From positions 1 through 6,163 of the forward strand of contig DASRNX010000119.1 of the NCBI GenBank assembly GCA_035647175.1: DNA of 6,163 bases, written 5' to 3'. Position numbers and translations under genes: made by a program. Source of the stretch: UBA3941 sp035647175 (GTDB taxonomy: Bacteria; Bacillota; Clostridia; Caldicoprobacterales; UBA3941). Positions 5,753-6,163 of the stretch are shown one piece after another. A model generated the notes under the pieces. It was given only the letters and a program-made list of their open reading frames with translations. It made no database searches and was not told where the DNA came from. The number at the start of each line of letters is the position of its first letter. Position 1 is the first letter of the stretch.

Positions 5753-6163
5753 ATGGTGCGAGGGATAAAGAAATACATGGCTTTTATACTAATTTTGGCT
5801 CTGATGATCCTTACGGCTTGTGCCGGTGGGAATGGAGGTAATTCTATGCCGGCGGATAACCAGGATAATGAGCATGAGGCGGAAGTTACACCCCCGAAGA
5901 ATGAAACAGAAGACGATGATCAGGGGGAAGGGGATAATGAAGAGGAGGAACTGCCGGAAGAAGGGCAGGAGACAGTACCATCCGTGGACCTAAAGGAACT
6001 TGGAGTCAACGAACTAGGAAAGATAATGGTCTTAATGTACCATGGAATAGGCGATGGGGAGGACGTATGGGTAAGGACACCGGAAAACTTCCGAAAGGAC
6101 CTTAAGACCCTATACGATAACGGATACCGTGCAATCGGGATGAAGGACTATATAGAGGGAAAC
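5753..6163 (+). CDS. Lipoprotein polysaccharide deacetylase (NodB-like), N-terminal 137 residues, cut by window edge
   Basis: The frame stays open to the right edge. Residues 1-23 are a lipoprotein signal: basic MVRGIKK, a hydrophobic core AFILILALMIL and the lipobox LTAC with Cys23, so the mature protein should be anchored on the outer face of the membrane. Residues 24-78 are a low-complexity, Glu/Asp/Asn/Gly/Pro-rich linker. From about residue 79, LKELGVNELGKIMVLMYHGIG, then RTPENFRKDLKTLYDNGYRAI and KDYIEG, match the opening of polysaccharide deacetylase domains (the first strand with MYH, then the F-x-x-x-L-x-x-L-x-x-x-GY-R segment). The catalytic motifs (TFDDG, HxxxH) would lie beyond the edge, so activity cannot be judged. 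A likely role is removing N- or O-acetyl groups from peptidoglycan or another cell-surface glycan. Start: AAGAGG (5741-5746) is 6 bases before ATG 5753. ATG 5747 abuts the SD and GTG 5756 is a possible alternative. The frame is open back to 5609, but starts further up lack an SD. Confidence 0.85.
   Translation, partial: MVRGIKKYMAFILILALMILTACAGGNGGNSMPADNQDNEHEAEVTPPKNETEDDDQGEGDNEEEELPEEGQETVPSVDLKELGVNELGKIMVLMYHGIGDGEDVWVRTPENFRKDLKTLYDNGYRAIGMKDYIEGN

Overview
The window looks like chromosomal DNA of a Clostridia-type Bacillota (Firmicutes). The support is a valS-folC pair, a DUF4364 winged-helix protein (a family I know mainly from Clostridia), Gram-positive style strong Shine-Dalgarno (SD) sites, and heavy use of AGG (Arg) and ATA (Ile). 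Genus and growth temperature cannot be read from the sequence.

Layout. Positions 1-1931 hold the last ~640 codons of valyl-tRNA synthetase; the N-terminal part with the HIGH motif lies off the left edge. folC (1952-3256) follows 20 bases later, almost certainly in the same operon. The 229-base gap after folC (3257-3485) holds a two-copy 16-base tandem repeat and a large imperfect inverted repeat (3331-3488). The right arm of that repeat runs into the start codon of a small gene (3486-3764, 92 aa, possibly DUF2508/YaaL-like). That gene ends inside its own intrinsic terminator. Next comes a 306-aa cytoplasmic YVTN/YncE-type protein, readable as seven beta-propeller blades (3864-4784). It converges, with a 10-base gap, on a minus-strand DUF4364 gene (4795-5316). 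A 436-base divergent intergenic region (5317-5752) carries the DUF4364 promoter, several short hairpins and a possible promoter for the last gene. The last gene is a truncated lipoprotein starting near 5753, with a lipobox, an acidic linker and the beginning of a polysaccharide deacetylase (NodB-like) domain. It runs off the right edge.

How the genes relate. valS and folC are housekeeping genes of translation and folate metabolism. The other four have no obvious shared pathway. The DUF4364 protein is DNA-binding in appearance and divergent from the lipoprotein gene, so local regulation is possible but unproven. I see no CRISPR array, insertion sequence, tRNA, rRNA or phage gene. The least explained element is the inverted repeat at 3331-3488.
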